Positions 1-5,515 of a stretch of 5,635 nucleotides of DNA are shown one piece after another (position 1 is the first letter of the stretch; the number at the start of each line of letters is the position of its first letter). This stretch comes from Mollicutes bacterium (GTDB lineage: Bacteria; Bacillota_I; Bacilli_A; RF39; UBA660). A model generated the notes under the pieces. The model had not been told where the DNA came from. It made no database searches and saw only the letters and a list, made by a program, of their open reading frames with translations. Where the stretch lies: positions 1 to 5,635 of the forward strand of contig DUPI01000022.1 of assembly GCA_012838395.1 (NCBI GenBank). The letters run 5' to 3'. The position numbers and the translations under genes are program-made.

Positions 1-1331
1 GCTAAGAATGTTGAACAAAATGGACGCAATCCAGTTAAGGCTAGACCATTCGTTATAGCTGCCATCCCATGTTCACGCACTCCAAACCAAATGTTTTTAC
101 CATTATAATTATCTTTAGTAATATCAGGTTGCTTATGCAAATAAGTTTTAGTTGAACTCGCTACATCGGCACTTCCCCCAACAAAGGTTGGAATTATCTC
201 TGATAACTTAACCATGATTTTTCCGTTGCTATCTCTAATGGCTTCTTTTGATTCACTTGAAAAATTCCAATTCATATTGATAATATTAATATTAAAGCGA
301 CTACTTACAATATTGTTAAAATAATTATAATCACCATTGTAATTTTTTTTAACGTATTCTTTATAGCTATCATCCCAGGCGTAAAAATGCTTTTTGTAGC
401 GCTCACTTATACTTTTTCTAAAATAACTAATTATATTTTCAGGTACATAAAAGGTATTTTCTGGAAGATTTAAAGCTTTTTTTAAACGAAGAGTTTCTTC
501 CTTACCTAAAACTTTACCGTGTACTTCATGAGTACCAGCTAACGATGAACCGGCACCAATAATTGTTTTAACTTCAATAATAGTTGGTTTTGATGAGGCT
601 TTAGCCCGATTAATAGCCTTATTAATAGCATTAATATTATCGCCATCTTTAACAAGTTCAGTATTCCAACCTAAGGCTTTAAAACGTTCTAAGACATTTT
701 CAGTAAAGGCATTAACAGTTGGTCCGTCTAAACTTATATTATTTGAATCATATAGGACAATTAAATTGTTTAATTCTAAACTACCAGCTAATGAGGCTGC
801 TTCATAAGCTACACCTTCCATTAAATCCCCATCACCACATAATACATAAACGTTATAATCAAAAATTTGTTTGTCAGTACTAAACATTTTATTGTCTTTT
901 GGTAATTTGTATTTTGAACCATTTATTTTGGCACCAAGAGCCATTCCAACGGCACTTGCTATTCCTTGTCCAAGTGGACCAGTAGACATATCAACACCAC
1001 TAGTAACGCCATATTCAGGATGACCTGGTGTTGGGAAACCTGCTCGTCTAAACTTCTTCAAATCATCTAAACTAAGATTAAATCCAGCCATATATAATGT
1101 TGCGTACAGCAATGCCGAACCATGACCAGCAGACAATACAAAGCGATCACGATTCATCCAATTAGGATCAATGGTACTAAAATTCAAATGGTTTTTATAT
1201 AACGTGTAAATGATAGGAGCTGCACCTAATACAATTCCCGGATGACCACTCCCTGCTTCATTTATCATATCTATTGCTAAAGACTTTAAATAATTAATTG
1301 TCATCTGATCAAAATTAACTTTTTCTTTCAT
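1..1331 (-). CDS. tkt: Transketolase, N-terminal two thirds (3' end beyond window)
   Basis: This is a thiamine-diphosphate enzyme of the non-oxidative pentose phosphate pathway that moves two-carbon units between sugar phosphates in the cytoplasm. I translated 443 uninterrupted codons from the ATG at 1331; the usual length is about 660, so the C-terminus is off the window. The order of motifs is that of transketolase: SGHPG with H30, SAGHGS with H70, PGHPE with H104, STGPLGQG at 116-123, the ThDP/Mg motif GDGD at 166-169 followed by LMEG, metal ligand N197 in YDSNNIS, GTHEVHG with H268, GGSAD at 385-389 opening the Pyr domain, and FGVREHGM with catalytic Glu E420. The start is supported by the RBS AGAGGTGG at 1336-1343. 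It lies 63 bp downstream of the small SOS gene on the same strand with no visible terminator between, so it could receive read-through. A transketolase near lexA is also found in Bacillus. The only oddity is the edge truncation. Confidence 0.97.
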   Translation of the reverse strand, partial: MKEKVNFDQMTINYLKSLAIDMINEAGSGHPGIVLGAAPIIYTLYKNHLNFSTIDPNWMNRDRFVLSAGHGSALLYATLYMAGFNLSLDDLKKFRRAGFPTPGHPEYGVTSGVDMSTGPLGQGIASAVGMALGAKINGSKYKLPKDNKMFSTDKQIFDYNVYVLCGDGDLMEGVAYEAASLAGSLELNNLIVLYDSNNISLDGPTVNAFTENVLERFKALGWNTELVKDGDNINAINKAINRAKASSKPTIIEVKTIIGAGSSLAGTHEVHGKVLGKEETLRLKKALNLPENTFYVPENIISYFRKSISERYKKHFYAWDDSYKEYVKKNYNGDYNYFNNIVSSRFNINIINMNWNFSSESKEAIRDSNGKIMVKLSEIIPTFVGGSADVASSTKTYLHKQPDITKDNYNGKNIWFGVREHGMAAITNGLALTGLRPFCSTFL

Positions 1332-1356
1332 TATTCCACCTCTTTATTGTATATCA

Positions 1357-1385
1357 ATTATATCAAAAAAAGGATTATTAATAAA
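1357..1385 (-). promoter_or_regulatory. Possible weak tkt promoter
   Basis: On the minus strand a perfect TATAAT sits at 1357-1362, and 17 bp upstream there is only a poor -35, TTTATT (1380-1385). It would give a short leader ending in the tkt RBS. In DNA this AT-rich a lone TATAAT is weak evidence. It is listed because tkt, a housekeeping gene, should need expression independent of the SOS promoter upstream. Confidence 0.3.
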
Positions 1386-1394
1386 GAAATTTGC

Positions 1395-1541
1395 TTAATT
1401 ATTATTAATTGTTATTTGATTTTTTTCGACACTCTTATCCATCTCTTCTAATCTTTTGGTGTTAGCTGAATCTAAATATATTACTGCTAAGACGAAGATA
1501 ATAAAACTTAACATCATTTTATTTTTTAATAAATCTAACAT
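1395..1541 (-). CDS. SOS-controlled 48-residue single-pass membrane peptide, probable division inhibitor
   Basis: I do not recognise this protein by sequence. It starts with MLDLLKNKMM, then has one hydrophobic segment at about residues 10-23 (MLSFIIFVLAVIYL), then a charged, polar tail (residues 24-48) rich in K, E, D and N, ending in INNN. It has no lipobox, LysM or other domain. The start is well supported: GGAGG at 1548-1552 lies 6 nt before the ATG, and a near-consensus promoter begins transcription about 17 nt upstream of it. A LexA operator fills that promoter's spacer, so the gene should be silent until DNA damage. In Bacillus the gene divergent from lexA is yneA, an SOS division inhibitor with one membrane segment plus LysM; the Caulobacter inhibitor SidA is likewise a tiny single-pass peptide. 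I infer a division-arrest role from regulation, position and topology only. A TisB-like membrane-depolarising toxin is the main alternative. Confidence 0.8.
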   Translation of the reverse strand: MLDLLKNKMMLSFIIFVLAVIYLDSANTKRLEEMDKSVEKNQITINNN

Positions 1542-1564
1542 CTTATCCCTCCCTTATTAACTAC

Positions 1565-1593
1565 ATTCTATCACGAACAATTGTTCGTGTCAA
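1565..1593 (-). promoter_or_regulatory. SigA-type promoter of the small SOS gene
   Basis: On the minus strand there is TTGACA (1588-1593), a 17-bp spacer, and TAGAAT (1565-1570) preceded by TGA, an extended -10. This is consensus at -35 and one base off at -10. The predicted start is about A1558, giving a 17-nt leader that contains the RBS. The spacer is occupied entirely by LexA box 1, so LexA and RNA polymerase should exclude one another. Confidence 0.85.
1572..1589. promoter_or_regulatory. LexA operator 1 (perfect palindrome)
   Basis: CACGAACAATTGTTCGTG is a perfect 18-bp palindrome. Its core CGAAC-AATT-GTTCG (1574-1587) fits the Gram-positive LexA (DinR) box CGAAC-N4-GTTyG exactly. It sits between the -35 and -10 of the leftward promoter for the 48-codon gene. 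It is also about 24 bp upstream of the lexA -35, where it might add to autorepression. Confidence 0.93.
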
Positions 1594-1601
1594 TGCTTAA
1601 G

Positions 1602-1615
1602 CGAACGAACGTTTG
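1602..1615. promoter_or_regulatory. LexA operator 2 at the lexA promoter
   Basis: CGAAC-GAAC-GTTTG matches the Gram-positive LexA box. Its last three bases (1613-1615) form the start of the lexA -35 hexamer, so bound LexA should block polymerase and give autorepression. Its centre is 28 bp from that of operator 1. It is less symmetric than operator 1 and may bind LexA more weakly (inference). Confidence 0.88.
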
Positions 1616-1641
1616 ACTTTTTTGTAAAGTTGTGTTAATAT
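1613..1641 (+). promoter_or_regulatory. lexA promoter
   Basis: TTGACT (1613-1618), a 17-bp spacer, then TAATAT (1636-1641) with TGT just before it (extended -10). Transcription should begin near G1648, giving a leader of about 28 nt that carries the full RBS AAGGAGGT (1659-1666), 9 nt before the lexA ATG. The -35 overlaps LexA operator 2. Confidence 0.85.
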
Positions 1642-1675
1642 GTATATGTAAGATATTGAAGGAGGTCAATTTATA

Positions 1676-2293
1676 ATGACTAAATTAACTAATCGCCAAA
1701 ATGAAATATTAGAATACATAAAAAAATATATAGTATCTAATGGATATCCACCAACAGTTAGAGAAATTGCTAAGGCTATGGGAGTTTCATCCCCTGCTAC
1801 AATTCATGCCCATCTTGAAAATTTGGAAGAAAAAGGTGTTATCAAAAAAGAAAGCACTAAAAATCGAGCGATTGAATTATTAGTAGAAAATGAATACATT
1901 GATAACAATGAAGAAGTTTCAAAAGTACCGCTATTAGGAAAAATTACGGCTGGTTCACCAATTGAAGCAATTGAAAATCCTGATGAATATTTTACATTAC
2001 CATCTTATTTAATTCCGAACAATAAAGAAGTTTTTACACTTCTAGTCGATGGTGAAAGTATGATTAATGCGGGAATTTATGACGGTGACATTGTAATTGT
2101 TGAACGAACTAAAGAAGCTAGAAATGGTAACATAGTTGTAGCAATGACTGAAGATAGTGAAGTAACTTTAAAAACCTTTTACAAAGAAAAAAACCACATT
2201 AGATTACAACCTGAAAATGACTACATGGAACCAATAATTTTAAGTAACATTAGCATTCTAGGTAGAGCTATTGGTTTATACCGTAAATTATAA
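1676..2293 (+). CDS. lexA: LexA, SOS transcriptional repressor and self-cleaving serine protease
   Basis: LexA is the cytoplasmic DNA-binding repressor of the SOS regulon. RecA filaments on single-stranded DNA trigger its self-cleavage. The 205 residues equal the Bacillus subtilis protein in length. Residues 1-65 form the winged helix-turn-helix (LTNRQNEILEYI at the start; GYPPTVREIAKAMGVSS at 23-39, a typical LexA signature). The cleavage site is A92-G93 in ITAGSPIEA. The catalytic dyad is S128 in VDGESM and K166 in EVTLKTF, so it should be fully cleavable. The C-terminal dimerisation and peptidase domain ends at GRAIGLYRKL. Translation starts at the ATG after a perfect AAGGAGGT RBS. It is the only plus-strand gene in the window. 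It is divergent from the small SOS gene, likely represses both through the two operators between them, and is followed by a hairpin terminator. Confidence 0.98.
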   Translation: MTKLTNRQNEILEYIKKYIVSNGYPPTVREIAKAMGVSSPATIHAHLENLEEKGVIKKESTKNRAIELLVENEYIDNNEEVSKVPLLGKITAGSPIEAIENPDEYFTLPSYLIPNNKEVFTLLVDGESMINAGIYDGDIVIVERTKEARNGNIVVAMTEDSEVTLKTFYKEKNHIRLQPENDYMEPIILSNISILGRAIGLYRKL

Positions 2294-2313
2294 ATATTAA
2301 TATAATAAAAAAG

Positions 2314-2340
2314 AGCCAAACTATTTTGTTTGGCTTTTTA
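2314..2340. terminator. Bidirectional intrinsic terminator between lexA and the rhomboid gene
   Basis: AGCCAAAC (2314-2321), loop TATTTT, GTTTGGCT (2328-2335) make an 8-bp perfect stem. It is followed by a T run on the plus strand. On the minus strand the same stem is followed by CTTTTTTATT. It therefore serves both converging genes. The rhomboid stop codon (2338-2340) lies inside the plus-strand T tract, so the hairpin directly follows that gene's stop. Confidence 0.9.
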
Positions 2341-3489
2341 TATTCCTATAAATGATAAATATATTAAGAACCCAGTAAATATACCGGTCATTATCCAACC
2401 ATTCAATTTATCCATTTTAGTTGATTTGTATTTAACACCAATAGCCATAGATATTAAAACTCCACCAATTAAACCACCAATATGAGCTGCATTATTAATT
2501 CCTGGCAAAGTAAAACCAATTAATAAGTTAATTAAAATTAAGGGGATAATTTGTGATTTTATTACTGTACCTAAATAAATTCGATAATGATATCCAAAAT
2601 ACAATAAGGCTCCAAGAAGTCCAAAAATAGAACCTGATGCTCCGGCACTCACCCCACCAAAGAAAAGCATTGAAAGTAGAGTTGAGATAATAGCACTAAA
2701 TAGATAAATAATTAAAAATTTAATTTTACCATAAAAACTTTCTAATTGAGGACCAATAATATATAAAGCATAATTATTAAAAGCTAAATGCATAAGACCA
2801 ATATGAAGAAAACTACTAGTTATTAGTCGATAATACTCTCCGGCTCTTATTAAATCCCTATGACTAGCTCCAAATTTTATTAAAGTTAAGGCATCAGTAC
2901 TTCCGTTACCAAAGATATACATTAAAGCAAAAATTAACACATTAATAAAAATCAACGCCAAAGTGACCGTTGGTTTTTTTATTTTAAAAATATCTTCAGC
3001 TCGCTTAGCATCTTCTTCATTCTTTTTATTAATATCACTTGTTAATTTCATAAATAGCTCCAATCCTTTTTCTTTAAAATCTATTTTATTAGTAATTGAT
3101 GGGAAAAATTCTTGGAAAACTTTTTCCTTACTTAAATCGTTAATATTTTTTACATTAATGCAAGTTATATCATCAGGATTAGTTTGTAAATTAACATTCT
3201 CACCTAAATTTAAAAATATATTTAATGTATTTATATGAAGGGAGAAGGTTTTTTTCTTAATATCTTTCATAATACGACTTGTTTTATATATATCATAATC
3301 TAATTGTTCTTTGTTATGAATATAATTAGATGCAATTCTAATTATTTGATAATCACCATTTAAGTTTTCCAACCATATTTCATCTTTCGCACCGTGCAAA
3401 ATGATTGGATTATATCCTTGTTCAGTTATAAAGTAATGTAATAGTTTGATAATTAATTCGTCAAATTCATTTTTCATTATTCCGTTCAT
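2338..3489 (-). CDS. Rhomboid-family intramembrane serine protease, YqgP/GluP-like
   Basis: This 383-residue protein would cleave transmembrane substrates within the membrane. Residues 1-170 are a hydrophilic N-terminal domain without a signal peptide, probably cytosolic. The rest holds about seven membrane segments (roughly 174-194, 228-246, 257-278, 284-300, 312-328, 334-352, 364-382). The catalytic serine is S285 in the GxSG motif GASG, followed by SIFGLLGALL. The catalytic histidine is H336 in NAAHIGGLIGG. The TM2 signature FLHIGLMHLAFNN carries H234 and N238 for the oxyanion site. The plan, a soluble N-terminal domain before a 6+1-helix rhomboid core, is that of Bacillus YqgP (GluP), but there are no TPR repeats after the last helix. 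The start at 3489 has a modest RBS (GTGGTGA); an in-frame Met four codons on lacks a better one. It has its own promoter and no visible terminator separates it from rluD upstream. The substrate is unknown. Confidence 0.93.
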   Translation of the reverse strand: MNGIMKNEFDELIIKLLHYFITEQGYNPIILHGAKDEIWLENLNGDYQIIRIASNYIHNKEQLDYDIYKTSRIMKDIKKKTFSLHINTLNIFLNLGENVNLQTNPDDITCINVKNINDLSKEKVFQEFFPSITNKIDFKEKGLELFMKLTSDINKKNEEDAKRAEDIFKIKKPTVTLALIFINVLIFALMYIFGNGSTDALTLIKFGASHRDLIRAGEYYRLITSSFLHIGLMHLAFNNYALYIIGPQLESFYGKIKFLIIYLFSAIISTLLSMLFFGGVSAGASGSIFGLLGALLYFGYHYRIYLGTVIKSQIIPLILINLLIGFTLPGINNAAHIGGLIGGVLISMAIGVKYKSTKMDKLNGWIMTGIFTGFLIYLSFIGI

Positions 3490-3511
3490 TATATCACCAC
3501 TTTCTTGTAAT

Positions 3512-3540
3512 ATTTTACTATCTTTATTATATTATGTAAA
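3512..3540 (-). promoter_or_regulatory. Promoter of the rhomboid gene
   Basis: On the minus strand, TTTACA (3535-3540), a 17-bp spacer and TAAAAT (3512-3517) match the consensus at five of six bases each with ideal spacing. It lies in the 57-bp gap after rluD, so the rhomboid gene can be transcribed alone as well as by read-through from lspA-rluD. Confidence 0.6.
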
Positions 3541-3546
3541 GGTTTT

Positions 3547-4458
3547 TTATTTGTCTTCTTTAGATGCAAAATTTTGCATAATATTAACAAAACAATTTGG
3601 AAGTTCACTGTCAAACTCTAAATATTTCCCTGTTTTAGGATGATTAAACCCTAAAGTTTTAGCATGTAAGCACTGACCTGAATCATCAATTGTTTTTTTT
3701 ATACCATAAACAGAATCGTTTACAATAGGATATTTAATATAATTAAAATGGACTCTAATTTGATGGGTTCGACCAGTTTCCAAACTAGCCTCAACTAAAG
3801 TTGTTTCTTTAAATCTTTTAATTACTTTAAAATGAGTTATGGCTTTTTTACTATTTATTGATGTTACTGTTTGTCTTTTTCGATTATTAATATCTCGCCC
3901 AATTGGAGCATCAATAGTACCTGTATCATTATTAATAACACCCCAGACTAAAGCATAATATTTTCGAACCATAGTTCTGTCTTTTAATTGTTTAGCTAAT
4001 TCTTGATGTGCCTCATTATTTTTAGCAACAACTAAAAGCCCAGTTGTAAAAGAATCAATTCGATGAACAATACCTGGCCTTAATTCACCATTAATATCAC
4101 TTAAATGGTCATAATAATATAATAATCCATTAACTAAGGTCCCCTTTTCATTACCAAGGGCAGGATGGACAACCATGCCATTATCTTTATTTATAACAAT
4201 AATATCATCATCTTCATAAACAATATTTATATCTATTTTTTCAGGATTAACTTCAAGTTCTTTATCCACTTGTTGTTTAATAGTAATAACATCATCTTCT
4301 TTTAAAAGATAACTACTTTTTACTTTACTATTATTTACTAAAATATCGCTTGTATTGATTAATTTTTGGATTTTATTGCGACTAAGCTTTAAAACATCAA
4401 TCAAATAAGTATCAATACGCTTTTGAACAAACTTGCTATCAACTATATATCTTTGCAC
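3547..4458 (-). CDS. rluD: RluA/RluD-family 23S rRNA pseudouridine synthase (YlyB-like)
   Basis: The enzyme isomerises uridine to pseudouridine in RNA; RluD-type members modify helix 69 of 23S rRNA. The 303 residues fit the family. Residues about 12-60 form an S4 RNA-binding domain (RIDTYLIDVL to LLKEDDVITI). The synthase domain follows, with INKDNGMVVHPA at 89-100 and catalytic Asp D135 in GIVHRIDSFTTGLLVVAK. RKYYALVWG (165-173), ETGRTHQIRVHF (227-238) and LHAKTLGFNHP (264-274) are typical blocks. Many relatives read HRLDxDTSG at the active site, so the SF after the Asp is a variant. The start codon is GTG with a strong RBS (AAAGGAGGG, 4465-4473) that lies inside the lspA coding region. The first 16 bases overlap the lspA end, suggesting coupled translation. 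lspA followed by ylyB is also the Bacillus order. Specificity (RluD versus another RluA-family target) is inferred from that context. Confidence 0.93.
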   Translation of the reverse strand: MQRYIVDSKFVQKRIDTYLIDVLKLSRNKIQKLINTSDILVNNSKVKSSYLLKEDDVITIKQQVDKELEVNPEKIDINIVYEDDDIIVINKDNGMVVHPALGNEKGTLVNGLLYYYDHLSDINGELRPGIVHRIDSFTTGLLVVAKNNEAHQELAKQLKDRTMVRKYYALVWGVINNDTGTIDAPIGRDINNRKRQTVTSINSKKAITHFKVIKRFKETTLVEASLETGRTHQIRVHFNYIKYPIVNDSVYGIKKTIDDSGQCLHAKTLGFNHPKTGKYLEFDSELPNCFVNIMQNFASKEDK

Positions 4459-4913
4459 GATTTTCCCTCCTTTCTCAAAATAGCTATGATTATTAAACTA
4501 ATTGATATTACAATACAAATATCAGCAACATTAAAAATGGGAAAGTTATAACCTAAAACATTAAAGTCTAAAAAATCAACTACATACCCTAACATAATGC
4601 GGTCCATTAAATTTCCAAATATTCCACCTACTAAGATTCCATATATAATAATCTCACTGCGGTTGAGTTTAACATTTCGAATAAAAAACCAATAAATAAA
4701 AAACAAAGCACTACATGCTACTAAAATTAAAAATATTTTATTACCTTCTAAAATACTCCAAGCAGCACCGTAATTTCTAACATAAGTAATTTTGAAAAAT
4801 GAGTTTATAATATTTATGCTATCAAATAAGTTCATTTTAGTAGTAATTATATATTTTGTTGTTTGATCAACAAATAAACATAGCAAACTAATAATTGTCA
4901 TTTTTTTATACAT
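4443..4913 (-). CDS. lspA: Lipoprotein signal peptidase (signal peptidase II)
   Basis: LspA is an integral membrane aspartyl protease that removes the signal peptide of diacylglyceryl-modified prolipoproteins just before the lipid-bearing Cys. I use the 156-residue form. It has four membrane helices (about 5-20, 59-78, 87-104, 126-146). The conserved blocks are DQTTKYI with D16, NYGAAWSIL at 47-55, GGIFGNLMDRI with N101 and D104, and the catalytic pair D113 (VVDFLDF) and D131 (FNVADICI). An in-frame ATG four codons upstream (4925) would give 160 residues, but the predicted transcript starts near 4923, inside that codon, and there is no RBS before it. The ATG at 4913 has GGTGA five nt upstream. 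The shorter form also aligns its key residues close to the Bacillus numbering. The 3' end overlaps rluD by 16 bases. The neighbouring lipoprotein (5003-5461) is a plausible substrate. Confidence 0.96.
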   Translation of the reverse strand: MYKKMTIISLLCLFVDQTTKYIITTKMNLFDSINIINSFFKITYVRNYGAAWSILEGNKIFLILVACSALFFIYWFFIRNVKLNRSEIIIYGILVGGIFGNLMDRIMLGYVVDFLDFNVLGYNFPIFNVADICIVISISLIIIAILRKEGKSCKDI

Positions 4914-4929
4914 GTATTTCACCATAATA

Positions 4930-4938
4930 ATTATATCA
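4930..4938 (-). promoter_or_regulatory. Extended -10 promoter of lspA-rluD
   Basis: TGATATAAT on the minus strand is a perfect TATAAT with the TGn extension. The -35 17 bp upstream (TTTATT, 4953-4958) is weak, which an extended -10 can compensate. It is the only good promoter in the gap between the lipoprotein terminator and lspA. The expected start near 4923 gives a leader of about 10 nt for the ATG at 4913. Confidence 0.6.
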
Positions 4939-4977
4939 TGAAATAATTTAATAATAAAGTTGACTAATTTTTGACAT

Positions 4978-5004
4978 AAAAAAACAAGAAGTAAACTTCT
5001 TGTT
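4978..5004 (-). terminator. Intrinsic terminator after the FMN-binding lipoprotein gene
   Basis: On the minus strand AACAAGAAG, loop TTTA, CTTCTTGTT form a 9-bp perfect stem (4983-4991 with 4996-5004) running into a run of seven T. The stem begins inside the stop codon (5003-5005). It should separate the lipoprotein transcript from lspA. Confidence 0.9.
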
Positions 5005-5461
5005 ATTTCGCTAGATTTAAAGCGTCTTCAACTGCTCTATATAAAGCATTGATTTTCATTGTTACACCACTAACTGAATCGGTTTCAGTTTGGTCTTCAT
5101 CTGACCATTCTAGCCAATCAAGTCCTTGTTCAGCAACAATTTTGTCTTCTAAAGCTTTCACTTGTTCGTGCCACTCTTTACCAATTGGTGATGCGACTTT
5201 CATATTGTAATCGTCACCTAATGTTTTCTTAGTGGTATTAATACCGTCTTTGACATGAGTAGTGTCTAAAAATACTGATTTAACATTGCCTGTCTCATCA
5301 ACGTAAACAACTGCTGTAGCAACACTTTCGCTACCACCATAATTATCAGTATAAGTACCAAAGTAAGTTCCCTCTTTGTAATCTCCCATATCTTCCACTT
5401 TGGTACAACCTGTCACTAAAACAAGTGCGAAGATCATTAATGTAACTAAAAATTTCTTCAT
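5003..5461 (-). CDS. FMN-binding-domain lipoprotein, PplA-like
   Basis: A secreted, lipid-anchored protein of 152 residues. The signal peptide MKKFLVTLMIFALVLVTGC ends in a lipobox (VTGC) with C19 as the lipidated residue. The rest resembles one FMN_bind domain: YKEGTYFGTYTDNYGG near residue 28, a beta-rich stretch (VVYVDETGNVKSVFLD), a helical region with KEWHEQVKALEDKIVAEQG, then TDSVSGVT and an alpha-helical end. In Listeria PplA, which has two such domains, a related SGAT motif has its Thr covalently flavinylated and serves extracellular electron transfer; here the match is SGVT with T134, so flavinylation is plausible but not certain. The start at 5461 is chosen because AGGAGGA (5467-5473) lies just before it; a further Met seven codons upstream would place charged residues before the signal peptide and has no RBS. 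A terminator follows, and LspA, which would process it, is encoded next door. Confidence 0.85.
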   Translation of the reverse strand: MKKFLVTLMIFALVLVTGCTKVEDMGDYKEGTYFGTYTDNYGGSESVATAVVYVDETGNVKSVFLDTTHVKDGINTTKKTLGDDYNMKVASPIGKEWHEQVKALEDKIVAEQGLDWLEWSDEDQTETDSVSGVTMKINALYRAVEDALNLAK

Positions 5462-5486
5462 GTTATTCCTCCTACCATACATATAA

Positions 5487-5515
5487 ATTATATATTAAAT
5501 TCAATTGCTTTGCAA
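5487..5515 (-). promoter_or_regulatory. Possible promoter of the FMN-binding lipoprotein
   Basis: On the minus strand, TTGCAA (5510-5515), a 17-bp spacer and a perfect TATAAT (5487-5492). Transcription would begin near 5480, about 20 nt before the ATG and just ahead of the RBS. The -35 lies within the end of the upstream coding region. The -35 also forms part of a small inverted repeat. Confidence 0.5.

Noticed and set aside
2963..3238. Plus-strand ORF of 91 codons inside the rhomboid gene
   Set aside because: It is antisense to the well-supported rhomboid coding region, has no RBS or promoter, and its composition (Ser, Phe, Leu rich) is what the reverse of an AT-rich gene gives.
3526..3531. 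TATAAT upstream of the rhomboid gene as its -10
   Set aside because: The -35 at suitable spacing is poor (ACAAAT); TTTACA-N17-TAAAAT slightly downstream is a much better pair.
3446..3643. Plus-strand ORF of 65 codons spanning the rhomboid start and rluD end
   Set aside because: It runs antisense across two real genes and the promoter between them, with no RBS; a shadow.
4971..4999. TTGACA on the plus strand after the lspA promoter region
   Set aside because: There is no -10 at proper spacing and no plus-strand gene downstream; it coincides with the terminator of the lipoprotein gene.
5462..5482. Seven-codon N-terminal extension of the lipoprotein (start at 5482)
   Set aside because: It contains the RBS of the real start at 5461, has no RBS of its own, and would put MYGRRNN before a standard lipoprotein signal peptide.
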